NCBI RefSeq assembly: GCF_000820515.1
Contig: NZ_JXDG01000041.1
Location: forward strand, 1 to 64,000
DNA: 64,000 nucleotides
Direction of reading: 5' to 3'
Source of the DNA: Pseudomonas batumici
GTDB lineage: Bacteria; Pseudomonadota; Gammaproteobacteria; Pseudomonadales; Pseudomonadaceae
Program-made: the position numbers and the translations under genes
The notes under the pieces: model-generated
What the model was told of the DNA's origin: nothing
The model's database searches: none
Seen by the model: only the letters and a program-made list of their open reading frames with translations
Shown: piece after piece, positions 25,047 to 33,553 of the stretch
Position numbering within the stretch: the stretch's first letter is position 1
Layout: the number at the start of each line of letters is the position of its first letter

Positions 25047-25280
25047 TTACAGGTCCAAGACCATACGAGACGTCTTGCTTCCAGAGCAGCAGACAAAGAT
25101 CGTTTTACCCGCCTGTTTTTCTGCATCGCTGAGAATTGAATCGCGATGGTCTGGTGTCCCTTCGAGCACGCGGACTTCACAGGCACCACAGATGCCTTCG
25201 CGACAGGAATGCATCACCTCCACGCCAGGGTGGTTGGAAATTACTCCACTCAGTGAAAACCCGCTCGCCCGCTCCGACAC
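25047..25280 (-). pseudogene. Ferredoxin domain remnant of a VanB-type oxygenase reductase
   Basis: The frame holds HSCREGICGACEVRVLEG and later FVCCSGSKTSRMVLDL. The Cys-x4-Cys-x2-Cys plus a distant Cys is the plant-type [2Fe-2S] motif at the C-terminus of class IA oxygenase reductases such as VanB. The FMN and NAD domains, about 230 residues, are absent, and an in-frame TGA lies just before the possible GTG start. It is the tail of a lost reductase gene, probably left at the seam between the TetR cluster and the hpa island. Confidence 0.75.
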
Positions 25281-25350
25281 CCCTGGTCAGTGACGAGCCT
25301 GAAACTCGGTCGTTGTAGCACAGGAGCAAAACACCGATTCGGCATGGGAA

Positions 25351-25773
25351 TCAGGGCTTGATTTTTTTGAGATCCTCGAGCAACTCCAGCAAATCCTGCA
25401 TTTTCTTCTCGCCGAATTGCCGCTGGATCTCGAGGTAATTGCGCTCCATTCCCTCGCTCATCGACAAGAAGCACTGGTGCCCCTGCCCCGTCAGGCTGAG
25501 GAAAATGCGTCGCTGGTCTTCAGTCGATTTCCTGCGGATCACCAAGCCATCGCGCTCCAGGCGCTTGAGCACACCACTCATGCTCGGTTTGAGGATACAG
25601 GCCTGATGAGCCAACTGATGACTTTCCAGTTCTCCCTGCTGGCGCAGGATCCTAATCACTCGCCATTGCTGCTCGGTCAAGTCATGTTCGTTCAAGCCGG
25701 GTCGAAAAAATGCCATCACTGCTTCGCGGGCCTGGAGCAAAGTGAGGGTCAGGGAAGGTCTGGGGTTGGCCAT
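25351..25773 (-). CDS. hpaR: HpaR, MarR-family repressor (first copy)
   Basis: A 140-residue winged-helix protein. The start at 25771-25773 (MANPRPSLTLTLLQAREAVM) matches how HpaR proteins begin; the longer frame adds an unrelated 19 residues. Core: WRVIRILRQQGELESHQLAH, ACILKPSMSGVLKRLERDGL and the wing RRKSTEDQRRIFLSL. HpaR represses the meta-cleavage operon and is released by 4-hydroxyphenylacetate or related acids. A second paralogue lies at 34431. This copy sits next to hpaA at the left edge of the island. Confidence 0.88.
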   Translation of the reverse strand: MANPRPSLTLTLLQAREAVMAFFRPGLNEHDLTEQQWRVIRILRQQGELESHQLAHQACILKPSMSGVLKRLERDGLVIRRKSTEDQRRIFLSLTGQGHQCFLSMSEGMERNYLEIQRQFGEKKMQDLLELLEDLKKIKP

Positions 25774-25961
25774 GGGGACTGGGCTGAGTAGAGGAGCCGA
25801 CAGCTTAAGGTCGACGCTCCAACAGCGCAACCGGCTGAAACAGCAGGACCTTGCGCTAAAAGCAAGGCCTCAGCGTGCTCCGTATGACAGGCCTGGCATC
25901 CCAGCGGCGCCATGCCGTTTCTTGGGCAGAACCAAACCCGACTGCACAGGAACATTACCTG

Positions 25962-26864
25962 TTAGCGAAAGCCCGGTTGTCGTTGACGATACTCTCCGGG
26001 CGTCATCTCGGCATAGCGCAGAAAGAACCGGCTGAAATACGCCGGATCCCTGAAACCGAGCAAGTAGCAGATTTCATTGACCGAACTGCCAGTGAATAAC
26101 AGCAAGCGCTTGGCTTCCTGCATGACCCGCTCGAGCACCAGGCGCTTAGATGGCAGGTCGGCAATACGACGACACACATCATTGAGTCGCGCCTCGGTAA
26201 CACCGATAGCTTCGGCATAGCGGTGAAGCGCCCAGTGTTCAAGGTAATGGGCTTCGATCAATGCATTGAATCGATGAAATATCTGCAAGTCCTCACGCCG
26301 CGCGGGCGTTGCCTTCAGGGAGTTGGCGCATAGGCGCAGCAGGCTGACCATGATCAGCCTCGTCAGGCTTAACAGTGCGGCACTGTGCCCGGCGACTGCG
26401 CTATTCATTTCGCGTCGTAGCTCCTCGAACAGAAACTCCAGGCGCCGCGCCTCACCCTGCAACTCAGGTTCAAGGCGGCCAAGCGCCACGCAAGCAGGGG
26501 CCAACTGCGCACCGGGGGCCAGCCCGGGGTCGCTTTCGATCAACTGCCAGACCAGTTGCTGGCGCACGGTGAGCACATGCCCATCAGCGTCTGCTTCAGT
26601 AACAAAGGAATGGGCCACTGTCGGTGGCGTAAGGAAAAACATCGGCCCCGACTCAAGGTACTGCTGATCATCCAGATAGACCCGCACCGCACCGCTCTTC
26701 ACGTAATGCACCTGAAAGAACCGGTCATGCCGGTGCACCGGCATGTTGCGACCGAAAAATCCCGCCAAATTACCGAGTTTGTCGTAGTGCACTTCGGCAT
26801 CGCTGTAGCGCTGGTCGTAGACCTGACCGATGTTGATATTGGGGATCGGCTGACGATCGCTCAT
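25962..26864 (-). CDS. hpaA: HpaA, AraC-family activator of 4-HPA catabolism
   Basis: A 300-residue AraC/XylS protein. The N-terminal cupin sensor includes NMPVHRHDRFFQVHYVKSG. The C-terminal double helix-turn-helix ends SSVNEICYLLGFRDPAYFSR and YAEMTPGEYRQR. I chose the ATG at 26862-26864 (MSDRQPIPNINIGQVY), the standard HpaA beginning. In E. coli, HpaA senses 4-hydroxyphenylacetate and activates the hydroxylase genes; here it diverges from hpaG1 over a 190-base regulatory gap, so it may also act on the meta-cleavage operon. Confidence 0.92.
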   Translation of the reverse strand: MSDRQPIPNINIGQVYDQRYSDAEVHYDKLGNLAGFFGRNMPVHRHDRFFQVHYVKSGAVRVYLDDQQYLESGPMFFLTPPTVAHSFVTEADADGHVLTVRQQLVWQLIESDPGLAPGAQLAPACVALGRLEPELQGEARRLEFLFEELRREMNSAVAGHSAALLSLTRLIMVSLLRLCANSLKATPARREDLQIFHRFNALIEAHYLEHWALHRYAEAIGVTEARLNDVCRRIADLPSKRLVLERVMQEAKRLLLFTGSSVNEICYLLGFRDPAYFSRFFLRYAEMTPGEYRQRQPGFR

Positions 26865-26971
26865 CACGAGATGCTCTTTCTTGTTGGGGTATTGGCCGTG
26901 CAACGGGGTCCATCCTGCGCCGGTTTTCGGCAGCTCACCAGCGCCGAACGACTCTGCCACGCTTGACGATA

Positions 26972-27010
26972 GTTAACATATTAATTATAACGTTAATAGG
27001 TTAACGAATT
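26972..27010. promoter_or_regulatory. HpaR-type operator region between hpaA and hpaG1
   Basis: Two AT-rich inverted GTTAA/TTAAC units in tandem: 26972-26991 (GTTAAC...ATAAC) and 26992-27005 (GTTAATAGGTTAAC). The second continues into CGAATT and closely matches 34879-34898 in front of the second hpaR. MarR-family dimers bind such palindromes, so HpaR is the natural candidate. Confidence 0.6.
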
Positions 27011-27053
27011 TTCGACGGAGCAGTCACTGCCCCGCCACTGCCAGGAGAAAAGC

Positions 27054-27710
27054 ATGAGCCGTGCCCTGCATGATGTTGCGAGCGGCACCCTGTTCGGCGT
27101 TGCGCTGAACTATCAGGGGTTGCTGAACCAACGTATCGCCGAATTCGAGCAAGCGCCTTACCAGAAAGCACCGGTCAAACCGGTGCTGTTCATCAAGACG
27201 CCCAACACCCGCAATGGCCAGGACGGCGTAGTGCCGCACCCGCACGGCGAACGTCTGCAAGCGGGCCCGGCGCTGGGTGTGGTGATCGGTAAAAGCGCCA
27301 GCCGCGTCAGCGTTGAAGATGCTTTGGAGCACGTAGCCGGCTACACCGTCGTCAATGAGTTCAGCCTGCCGGAAGACAGCTACTACCGCCCGGCGGTGAA
27401 AGCCAAGTGCCGTGACGGTTTCTGTTCCCTGGGCCCGGAGCTGGTGACGCGTGACCAGGTCGCCAACCCGCACCAGTTGAGTCTGAAACTCTTCGTCAAC
27501 GGTGAACTGCGCCAGCAAAACTCCACGGCCAACTTCGTGCGCGACATTCCCCGACTGATCGCAGAGATCAGTGAATTCATGACCCTGCACGCCGGCGATG
27601 TGCTGATCACCGGCACCCCGGAAGGCCGTGTCGATGTCCAGCCCGGCGACACCGTCGAAGTCGAAATCAGCGGCCTCGGTCGCCTCGTCAACCACATCGT
27701 GGCCGAGTAA
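27054..27710 (+). CDS. hpaG1: HpaG N-type subunit: OPET decarboxylase/HHDD isomerase
   Basis: A 218-residue FAH-fold protein, equal to the N-terminal half of the E. coli bifunctional HpaG. Visible blocks are LFIKTPNTRNGQDGVVPHPH, ALGVVIGKSASRVS, GYTVVNEFSLPED and VLITGTPEGRVD. With HpaG2 it decarboxylates 5-oxopent-3-ene-1,2,5-tricarboxylate and isomerises the product on the way to 2-oxohept-4-ene-1,7-dioate. The ATG at 27054 follows CAGGAG. First gene of the plus-strand hpaG1-G2-E-D-F-X-H-I operon. Confidence 0.92.
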   Translation: MSRALHDVASGTLFGVALNYQGLLNQRIAEFEQAPYQKAPVKPVLFIKTPNTRNGQDGVVPHPHGERLQAGPALGVVIGKSASRVSVEDALEHVAGYTVVNEFSLPEDSYYRPAVKAKCRDGFCSLGPELVTRDQVANPHQLSLKLFVNGELRQQNSTANFVRDIPRLIAEISEFMTLHAGDVLITGTPEGRVDVQPGDTVEVEISGLGRLVNHIVAE

Positions 27711-27721
27711 CAGGAGCTTCC

Positions 27722-28492
27722 ATGAAACACGCCCGTATCCGCTTTGAAGGCGAAGTCCACCGCGTCCAGGTCGAAGCGCATAACGCCGTGCGCCTGACCG
27801 ATGGCCGCCTGCTAGCCGAGCATCAGGTCGAGTGGCTGCCACCGGCCACCGGCAGCATGTTCGCCCTGGGTCTGAACTACGCCGATCACGCCGCAGAACT
27901 GGCTTTCAAACCACCGACCGAGCCGCTGGCCTTCATCAAGTCCCCCGGCACCTACACCGGCCACAATCAGACCACCTGGCGTCCGGATAACGTCGCCTAC
28001 ATGCACTACGAGTGCGAACTGGTGGCGGTCATCGGCAAGACCGCGCGCAACGTCAAGCGCGAGGATGCCCTGGAGTACCTGGCCGGCTACACGGTGTGCA
28101 ACGACTACGCGATCCGTGACTACCTGGAAAACTACTACCGGCCCAACCTGCGGGTGAAGAACCGCGACGCCACGACGCCCGTCGGCCCATGGATCGTCGA
28201 CGTCGCCGACGTGCCAGACCCGGGCAACCTGAAATTGCGCACCTGGATCAACGGTGAACTGCGTCAGGAAGGCACAACCGGCGACATGATCTTCGACATC
28301 CCTTACCTGATCGAGTACCTGTCCAGCTTCATGACCCTGCAGCCCGGCGACATGATCGCTACGGGCACGCCAGAGGGCCTGGCCGATGTGGTGCCTGGCG
28401 ATGAAGTCATTGTGGAAGTGGAAGGCGTCGGTCGCCTGGTCAATCGAATTGTCAGCGAAGCGGAATTTTTCTCCGCCCGTAAAGAGGCTTGA
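27722..28492 (+). CDS. hpaG2: HpaG C-type subunit: OPET decarboxylase/HHDD isomerase
   Basis: A 256-residue FAH-fold protein, equal to the C-terminal half of E. coli HpaG. Motifs: LGLNYADHAAELAFKPPTEP, the Glu pair in MHYECELVAVIGKTAR, TVCNDYAIRDYLENYYRPN and MIATGTPEGLADV. It follows hpaG1 after 11 bases. The division into two proteins is the usual arrangement in Pseudomonas. Confidence 0.92.
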   Translation: MKHARIRFEGEVHRVQVEAHNAVRLTDGRLLAEHQVEWLPPATGSMFALGLNYADHAAELAFKPPTEPLAFIKSPGTYTGHNQTTWRPDNVAYMHYECELVAVIGKTARNVKREDALEYLAGYTVCNDYAIRDYLENYYRPNLRVKNRDATTPVGPWIVDVADVPDPGNLKLRTWINGELRQEGTTGDMIFDIPYLIEYLSSFMTLQPGDMIATGTPEGLADVVPGDEVIVEVEGVGRLVNRIVSEAEFFSARKEA

Positions 28493-28497
28493 GCAGC

Positions 28498-29958
28498 ATG
28501 ATCAAACACTGGATCAACGGCCGTGAGGTCGAAAGCAAAGATGTTTTCGTCAACTACAATCCAGCCACCGGCGAAGCCATCGGTGAAGTCGCCAGCGGTG
28601 GCGCCGAGGAAGTCGCCCAGGCCGTGGCCGCGGCCAAGGAAGCCTTCCCGAAGTGGGCCAATACGCCGGCCAAGGAGCGCGCCCGACTGATGCGCAAGCT
28701 CGGCGAACTGATCGAACAGAATGTTCCGCATCTGGCGGAGCTGGAGACGCTGGACACCGGCCTGCCGATCCACCAGACCAAAAACGTGTTGATCCCGCGC
28801 GCCTCGCACAACTTCGATTTTTTCGCTGAAGTCTGCACCCGCATGGACGGTCACAGCTACCCGGTCGACGACCAGATGCTCAACTACACCTTGTACCAAC
28901 CGGTGGGTGTCTGTGGTCTGGTGTCGCCGTGGAACGTGCCGTTCATGACGGCGACCTGGAAGACCGCGCCGTGCCTGGCGCTGGGCAACACGGCCGTGCT
29001 GAAAATGTCCGAACTGTCACCGCTGACGGCCAACGAACTGGGGCGACTGGCCGTCGAGGCCGGGATTCCCAAGGGCGTGCTCAACGTCATCCAGGGTTAC
29101 GGTGCCACCGCCGGTGATGCGCTGGTTCGCCACCCCGACGTACGCGCGATTTCCTTCACCGGCGGCACCGCCACCGGCAAGAAAATCATGCAGACCGCCG
29201 GCCTGAAAAAGTACTCCATGGAGCTGGGCGGCAAGTCGCCAGTGCTGATCTTTGAAGATGCCGATCTGGATCGCGCCCTCGACGCGGCACTGTTCACTAT
29301 CTTCTCGCTCAACGGCGAACGCTGCACTGCCGGCAGCCGGATCTTCATCCAGGAAAGCGTTTACCCGCAGTTTGTCGCCGAGTTTGCGGCCCGGGCCAAA
29401 CGCCTGATCGTCGGCGACCCGCAAGACCCGAAAACCCAGGTTGGCTCGATGATCACCCAGGCCCACTACGACAAGGTCACTGGCTACATCAAGATCGGCA
29501 TCGAGGAAGGCGCCACCCTGCTCGCCGGTGGCCTGGAACGTCCGGCCAACTTGCCAGCACACCTGAGTAAAGGCCAGTTCATTCAACCGACAGTGTTCGC
29601 CGACGTGAACAACAAGATGCGCATTGCTCAGGAAGAAATCTTCGGTCCGGTGGTGTGCCTGATTCCGTTCAAGGATGAAGCCGAAGCCCTGCAACTGGCC
29701 AACGACACTGAATATGGCCTGGCGTCCTACATCTGGACTCAAGACATCGGCAAGGCGCATCGTCTGGCCTATGGCATCGAGGCCGGCATGGTGTTCATCA
29801 ATAGCCAGAACGTGCGTGACCTGCGTCAGCCGTTCGGTGGAGTGAAAGGTTCCGGCACCGGTCGTGAAGGTGGCCAGTACAGCTTCGAGGTGTTCGCCGA
29901 AATCAAGAACATCTGCATTTCCATGGGCAGTCACCACATCCCACGCTGGGGTCTCTGA
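28498..29958 (+). CDS. hpaE: 5-carboxymethyl-2-hydroxymuconate semialdehyde dehydrogenase
   Basis: A 486-residue NAD-dependent aldehyde dehydrogenase. Motifs: GLVSPWNVPFMTATWKTAPC, SFTGGTATGKKIM, MELGGKSPVLIFEDAD (general base Glu) and the catalytic cysteine in NGERCTAGSRIF. It oxidises the ring-cleavage product CHMS to 5-carboxymethyl-2-hydroxymuconate. I use the ATG at 28498 (MIKHWINGREVESK), five bases after the hpaG2 stop; the start at 28489 would overlap hpaG2. It is followed by a 105-base gap holding a hairpin (29980-29987 with 30003-30010). Confidence 0.93.
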   Translation: MIKHWINGREVESKDVFVNYNPATGEAIGEVASGGAEEVAQAVAAAKEAFPKWANTPAKERARLMRKLGELIEQNVPHLAELETLDTGLPIHQTKNVLIPRASHNFDFFAEVCTRMDGHSYPVDDQMLNYTLYQPVGVCGLVSPWNVPFMTATWKTAPCLALGNTAVLKMSELSPLTANELGRLAVEAGIPKGVLNVIQGYGATAGDALVRHPDVRAISFTGGTATGKKIMQTAGLKKYSMELGGKSPVLIFEDADLDRALDAALFTIFSLNGERCTAGSRIFIQESVYPQFVAEFAARAKRLIVGDPQDPKTQVGSMITQAHYDKVTGYIKIGIEEGATLLAGGLERPANLPAHLSKGQFIQPTVFADVNNKMRIAQEEIFGPVVCLIPFKDEAEALQLANDTEYGLASYIWTQDIGKAHRLAYGIEAGMVFINSQNVRDLRQPFGGVKGSGTGREGGQYSFEVFAEIKNICISMGSHHIPRWGL

Positions 29959-30063
29959 ACAAACGGTGGTTGCTGAAAACTGCGATGGGTCGCGCATCGG
30001 CTCATCGCAGATTTCATTGGCCGCCAGATTGAATCGAAAAACAACAATTTCAGGAGAATCATC

Positions 30064-30921
30064 ATGGGCGAAGTTGTCCTGGCCGCGAAGATCTGCCACG
30101 TACCTTCAATGTACCTGTCGGAACTGCCTGGCAAGCATCACGGTTGTCGCGAAGCGGCGATTGCCGGGCACAAGGAAATTGGCCGGCGCGCCCGTGAACT
30201 GGGTGCCGATACCGCCGTGGTGTTCGACGTGCACTGGCTGGTCAACAGCGGCTATCACATCAACTGCGGCGAGCGATTCCAGGGCATCTACACCAGCAAC
30301 GAACTGCCTCACTTCATCAAGAACATGGAATACGCCTACCCGGGCTGCCCGGAACTGGGCGAGTTGATCGCCGCCGAGGCCAATCTGGCCGGGGTGCGCA
30401 GCATGGCTCACAACATCCCGAGCCTGGAGCTGGAATATGGCACGCTGGTGCCGATGCGCTACATGCACATGGGGGTCCCCGACGAGCAGAAGCTCAAGGT
30501 GATTTCCATTGCCGCCTGGTGTGCCTGGCACCGCCTCGAAGACAGCTTTGCCTTTGGCGCCGCCGTGCGCCGGGCCATCGAGAAGAGCGACCGCAAGGTG
30601 CTGGTACTGGCCTCGGGGTCGCTGTCGCACCGTTTCTCCGATGACCGCGAAGCCGAAGCCAACATTCATAACTGGACCCGCGAGTTCGACAAGCAGATGG
30701 ACCTGCACGTGGTCGAGATGTGGAAGCAAGGCCGCTTCAAGGAGTTCTGCGCCATGCTCCCGGACTACGCCGAGCACTGCTTCGGCGAAGGCAAGATGCA
30801 CGACACGGCGATGCTCCTCGGCCTGCTCGGCGGGCCCGAGTACAACAAGCCGGTGGAAGTGCTGACCGAGCCCTTCGGCAGTTCCGGCACGGGCCAGATC
30901 AACGCCATTTTCCCCCTCTGA
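30064..30921 (+). CDS. hpaD: 3,4-dihydroxyphenylacetate 2,3-dioxygenase
   Basis: A 285-residue LigB-type (type II) extradiol dioxygenase. It reads MGEVVLAAKICHVPSMYLSE at the start, with the metal His in CHVPS, then the conserved FDVHWLVNSGYHINC and ASGSLSHRF. This is the ring-opening enzyme of the homoprotocatechuate pathway, using Fe(II), and gives 5-carboxymethyl-2-hydroxymuconate semialdehyde. It is preceded by CAGGAGAATC. Unlike the VOC enzyme at 16825, it belongs to the structurally unrelated LigB fold. Confidence 0.93.
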   Translation: MGEVVLAAKICHVPSMYLSELPGKHHGCREAAIAGHKEIGRRARELGADTAVVFDVHWLVNSGYHINCGERFQGIYTSNELPHFIKNMEYAYPGCPELGELIAAEANLAGVRSMAHNIPSLELEYGTLVPMRYMHMGVPDEQKLKVISIAAWCAWHRLEDSFAFGAAVRRAIEKSDRKVLVLASGSLSHRFSDDREAEANIHNWTREFDKQMDLHVVEMWKQGRFKEFCAMLPDYAEHCFGEGKMHDTAMLLGLLGGPEYNKPVEVLTEPFGSSGTGQINAIFPL

Positions 30922-30970
30922 GATGCGCTCACGGGCAACCGCCGGGTTGCTCGTGGCCCAGGAGACGCAC

Positions 30971-31363
30971 ATGCCACATTTCATCGCCGAGTACACCGAC
31001 AACATCGAACAGCAGACGAACCTGCCCGCGTTGTTCGAAAAGGTTCACGCCGTCCTGGGAGACAGCGGCGTATTTCCCCTGGGCGGTATTCGCAGTCGCG
31101 GGGTGCGCCTGGACACCTGGCGCATGGCTGACGGCAAGCACGATTACGCCTTCGTCCATATGACCCTCAAGGTCGGTCACGGTCGCGACCTGGCAACCCG
31201 GCAGAAAGTCGCCGAGCAACTGTTCAACGTCATCACTGAACACTTCGCCGAACTGCAAGCACAGCGGTTGTTGGCGCTGTCATTCGAAATGATCGAGCTG
31301 GACCCGGAGCTGAATTTCAAACAGAACAACGTGCATGCCTTCCTGAAGAACCAGGTGGGCTGA
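30971..31363 (+). CDS. hpaF: 5-carboxymethyl-2-hydroxymuconate delta-isomerase
   Basis: A 130-residue protein of the 4-oxalocrotonate tautomerase superfamily (CHMI). It starts MPHFIAEYTDNIEQQ, so removal of Met exposes the catalytic proline. It isomerises the product of HpaE to 5-oxopent-3-ene-1,2,5-tricarboxylate, the HpaG substrate. The ATG at 30971 has CAGGAGACGC upstream; the longer frame from 30923 is not conserved. Confidence 0.92.
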   Translation: MPHFIAEYTDNIEQQTNLPALFEKVHAVLGDSGVFPLGGIRSRGVRLDTWRMADGKHDYAFVHMTLKVGHGRDLATRQKVAEQLFNVITEHFAELQAQRLLALSFEMIELDPELNFKQNNVHAFLKNQVG

Positions 31364-31413
31364 TTCACGCCCGCCCTCCGCCAATGGCCACTCAGACAAA
31401 AAAGTACAACATC

Positions 31414-32718
31414 ATGAGCACAGCCAATATCGCCGACAGCCGCACCGTTGCCGAGCGCGATCGCACCCACGGCATAGTAACTCGGCGACTGCTGCCATTG
31501 CTGCTGGTCTGTTACCTGTTCGCCCACCTGGACCGGATCAACATCGGTTTCGCCAAGATGCAGATGAGTAGCGACCTGAACTTCAGCGATACAGTCTACG
31601 GCCTCGGTGCCGGGCTATTCTTCATCGCCTACGCGCTGTTCGGTGTGCCGAGCAACATGGCCCTTGACCGGGTGGGACCACGGCGCTGGATCGCCAGCCT
31701 AATGCTGGTCTGGGGAGCACTGTCGAGCAGCATGTTGTGGATCGATAGCGCCAACGGTTTCTATGTTCTGCGCTTTCTGCTGGGGGTGGCCGAAGCGGGT
31801 TTCTTTCCCGGGATCCTGGTCTTTCTCAATCGCTGGTACCCGGCCCGGCGCCGCGCTCAAGTCACGGCACTGTTTGCTATCGCCGTGCCCATGGCCGGAG
31901 TGATCGGCGGGCCGCTGTCCGGCGCCATTCTCGAGCGTTTCCATGACTTCGGCGGACTGCGCGGTTGGCAGTGGATGTTCCTGATCGAGGGCGCGCCAGT
32001 GATTATTCTCGGCCTGGTGCTGCTCAAGTGCCTGCCGGACAGCTTCGAAACGGTGAAGTGGCTCAACCCCACACAGAAACAACAACTGCGTGCGCAACTC
32101 AGCAGTGAAGAACAACGCAAGTCCATCACCTCCTTCGGCGGCATCGTGCGCAATCTGCAGGTCTGGCTGCTGGTGGCGATCTATTTTGCGGTAATGCTGG
32201 CGGTCAATACCCTGGCGTTCTGGATGCCGACCCTGATCCACGGCAGCGGCATCGGTCGCGACAGCCAGATTGGCCTGCTCAGCGCCGTGCCCTACCTGGC
32301 CGGGTGTTTCTTCATGATCGGTTGCGGGCGCTCGTCAGACCGCAATCTAGAACGTCGCTGGCACCTGTGCGTGCCGCTCCTGATGGCCGCCGCCGGTATT
32401 GCCGTGGCCGGCCTGGCGCCGGGCAATCCGCTGTGGGTAATGGGCGGACTGATCGTCGCCGGCATGGGCGCCAGTGCCGCGTTGCCGATGTTCTGGCAAC
32501 TGCCCCCGGCATTTCTTTCCAACGGTAGCCAGGCTGCCGGCATCGCGATGATCAGCTCGTTCGGCAGCGTCGCCTCGTTTCTCGCGCCCTACCTGATCGG
32601 CTGGATGCGCGACACCACCCAGAGCGCCAGCCTGGCCCTGTATGTCCTGGCATCGTTTATCGCCCTTGGCGGCTTCCTGGTCCTGCGGACCCACGCGGCC
32701 ATCGTCAACCCACAGTAA
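31414..32718 (+). CDS. hpaX: 4-hydroxyphenylacetate MFS permease
   Basis: A 434-residue major facilitator (anion:cation symporter type) with 12 predicted helices. It opens VCYLFAHLDRINIGFAKMQM, characteristic of the HpaX/tartrate group, and has the loop-2 motif ALDRVGPRRWIASLMLVWG. It imports 4-hydroxyphenylacetate in the E. coli model. I prefer ATG 31414 (MSTANIADS); the ATG at 31384 is possible, and neither has a strong ribosome site. It sits within the hpa operon between hpaF and hpaH. Confidence 0.85.
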   Translation: MSTANIADSRTVAERDRTHGIVTRRLLPLLLVCYLFAHLDRINIGFAKMQMSSDLNFSDTVYGLGAGLFFIAYALFGVPSNMALDRVGPRRWIASLMLVWGALSSSMLWIDSANGFYVLRFLLGVAEAGFFPGILVFLNRWYPARRRAQVTALFAIAVPMAGVIGGPLSGAILERFHDFGGLRGWQWMFLIEGAPVIILGLVLLKCLPDSFETVKWLNPTQKQQLRAQLSSEEQRKSITSFGGIVRNLQVWLLVAIYFAVMLAVNTLAFWMPTLIHGSGIGRDSQIGLLSAVPYLAGCFFMIGCGRSSDRNLERRWHLCVPLLMAAAGIAVAGLAPGNPLWVMGGLIVAGMGASAALPMFWQLPPAFLSNGSQAAGIAMISSFGSVASFLAPYLIGWMRDTTQSASLALYVLASFIALGGFLVLRTHAAIVNPQ

Positions 32719-32731
32719 AGAGATCTTCGTC

Positions 32732-33535
32732 ATGCTCGATCAACAGCAAATCCTGCAAGCCGCCGCCCGACTGGACCGCGCTGAACGCTCCCGGGAGCAG
32801 GTCCGGCAATTTTCCCTCGATCACCCGGCGATCACCATCGAAGACGCCTATGCCATCCAGCGCGCCTGGGTCGCGCAGAAAATCAAGGACGGACGCAAGC
32901 TGGTCGGGCACAAGATCGGCCTGACCTCCCGGGCCATGCAAGTGTCCTCGAACATCAGCGAACCGGATTACGGCGCCCTGCTCGACGACATGCTCTTCGA
33001 TGAAGGCACCGACATTCCTTTCGAGCGCTTCATAGTTCCGCGGGTGGAAGTGGAGCTGGCGTTCATCCTCGGCAAACCGCTCAAGGGCCCGAACTGCACT
33101 ATTTTCGACGTGCTCGACGCCACCGAATGGGTGATCCCGGCGCTGGAGATCATCGACGCACGGATTCAACAGATCGACCCGCAGAGCAAGGCGACGCGCA
33201 AGGTCTTCGACACCATTTCCGACAACGCCGCCAACGCCGGCGTGGTCATGGGCGGGCGCGCCGTGCGGCCGACCGAAATCGACCTGCGCAAGGTGCCGGC
33301 GGTGTTGTATCGCAACGGCGTGATCGAAGAGTCCGGGGTTTCCGCCGCCGTGCTCAATCATCCGGCCAAAGGCGTGGCCTGGCTGGCGAACAAGCTGGCG
33401 CCTTACGACGTCACCCTGCAACCGGGGCAGATTATCCTCGGCGGCTCGTTTACCCGCCCGGTGGCCGCCAATCCCGGCGATACCTTCCATGTCGACTACG
33501 ACATGCTCGGCTCGATCTCCTGCCGCTTCGTCTGA
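32732..33535 (+). CDS. hpaH: 2-oxo-hept-4-ene-1,7-dioate hydratase
   Basis: A 267-residue protein of the hydratase/decarboxylase family (MhpD/XylJ/HpaH). Conserved parts: KLVGHKIGLTSRAMQ, YGALLDDMLFDEGTDIPF, RVEVELAFILGKPLKGPN and VNPGDTFH-like VAANPGDTFHVDYDMLGSI. Adds water to the dienoate to give 4-hydroxy-2-oxoheptanedioate, the HpaI substrate. The ATG at 32732 follows the hpaX stop by 13 bases; AAAGAG precedes it. Confidence 0.93.
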   Translation: MLDQQQILQAAARLDRAERSREQVRQFSLDHPAITIEDAYAIQRAWVAQKIKDGRKLVGHKIGLTSRAMQVSSNISEPDYGALLDDMLFDEGTDIPFERFIVPRVEVELAFILGKPLKGPNCTIFDVLDATEWVIPALEIIDARIQQIDPQSKATRKVFDTISDNAANAGVVMGGRAVRPTEIDLRKVPAVLYRNGVIEESGVSAAVLNHPAKGVAWLANKLAPYDVTLQPGQIILGGSFTRPVAANPGDTFHVDYDMLGSISCRFV

Positions 33536-33553
33536 TCCCTGGAGGACCATTTC

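Noticed and set aside
27054..28492. Frameshift splitting a fused hpaG
   Set aside because: Both parts have their own start and ribosome site and full FAH domains; separate hpaG1 and hpaG2 are normal in Pseudomonas.
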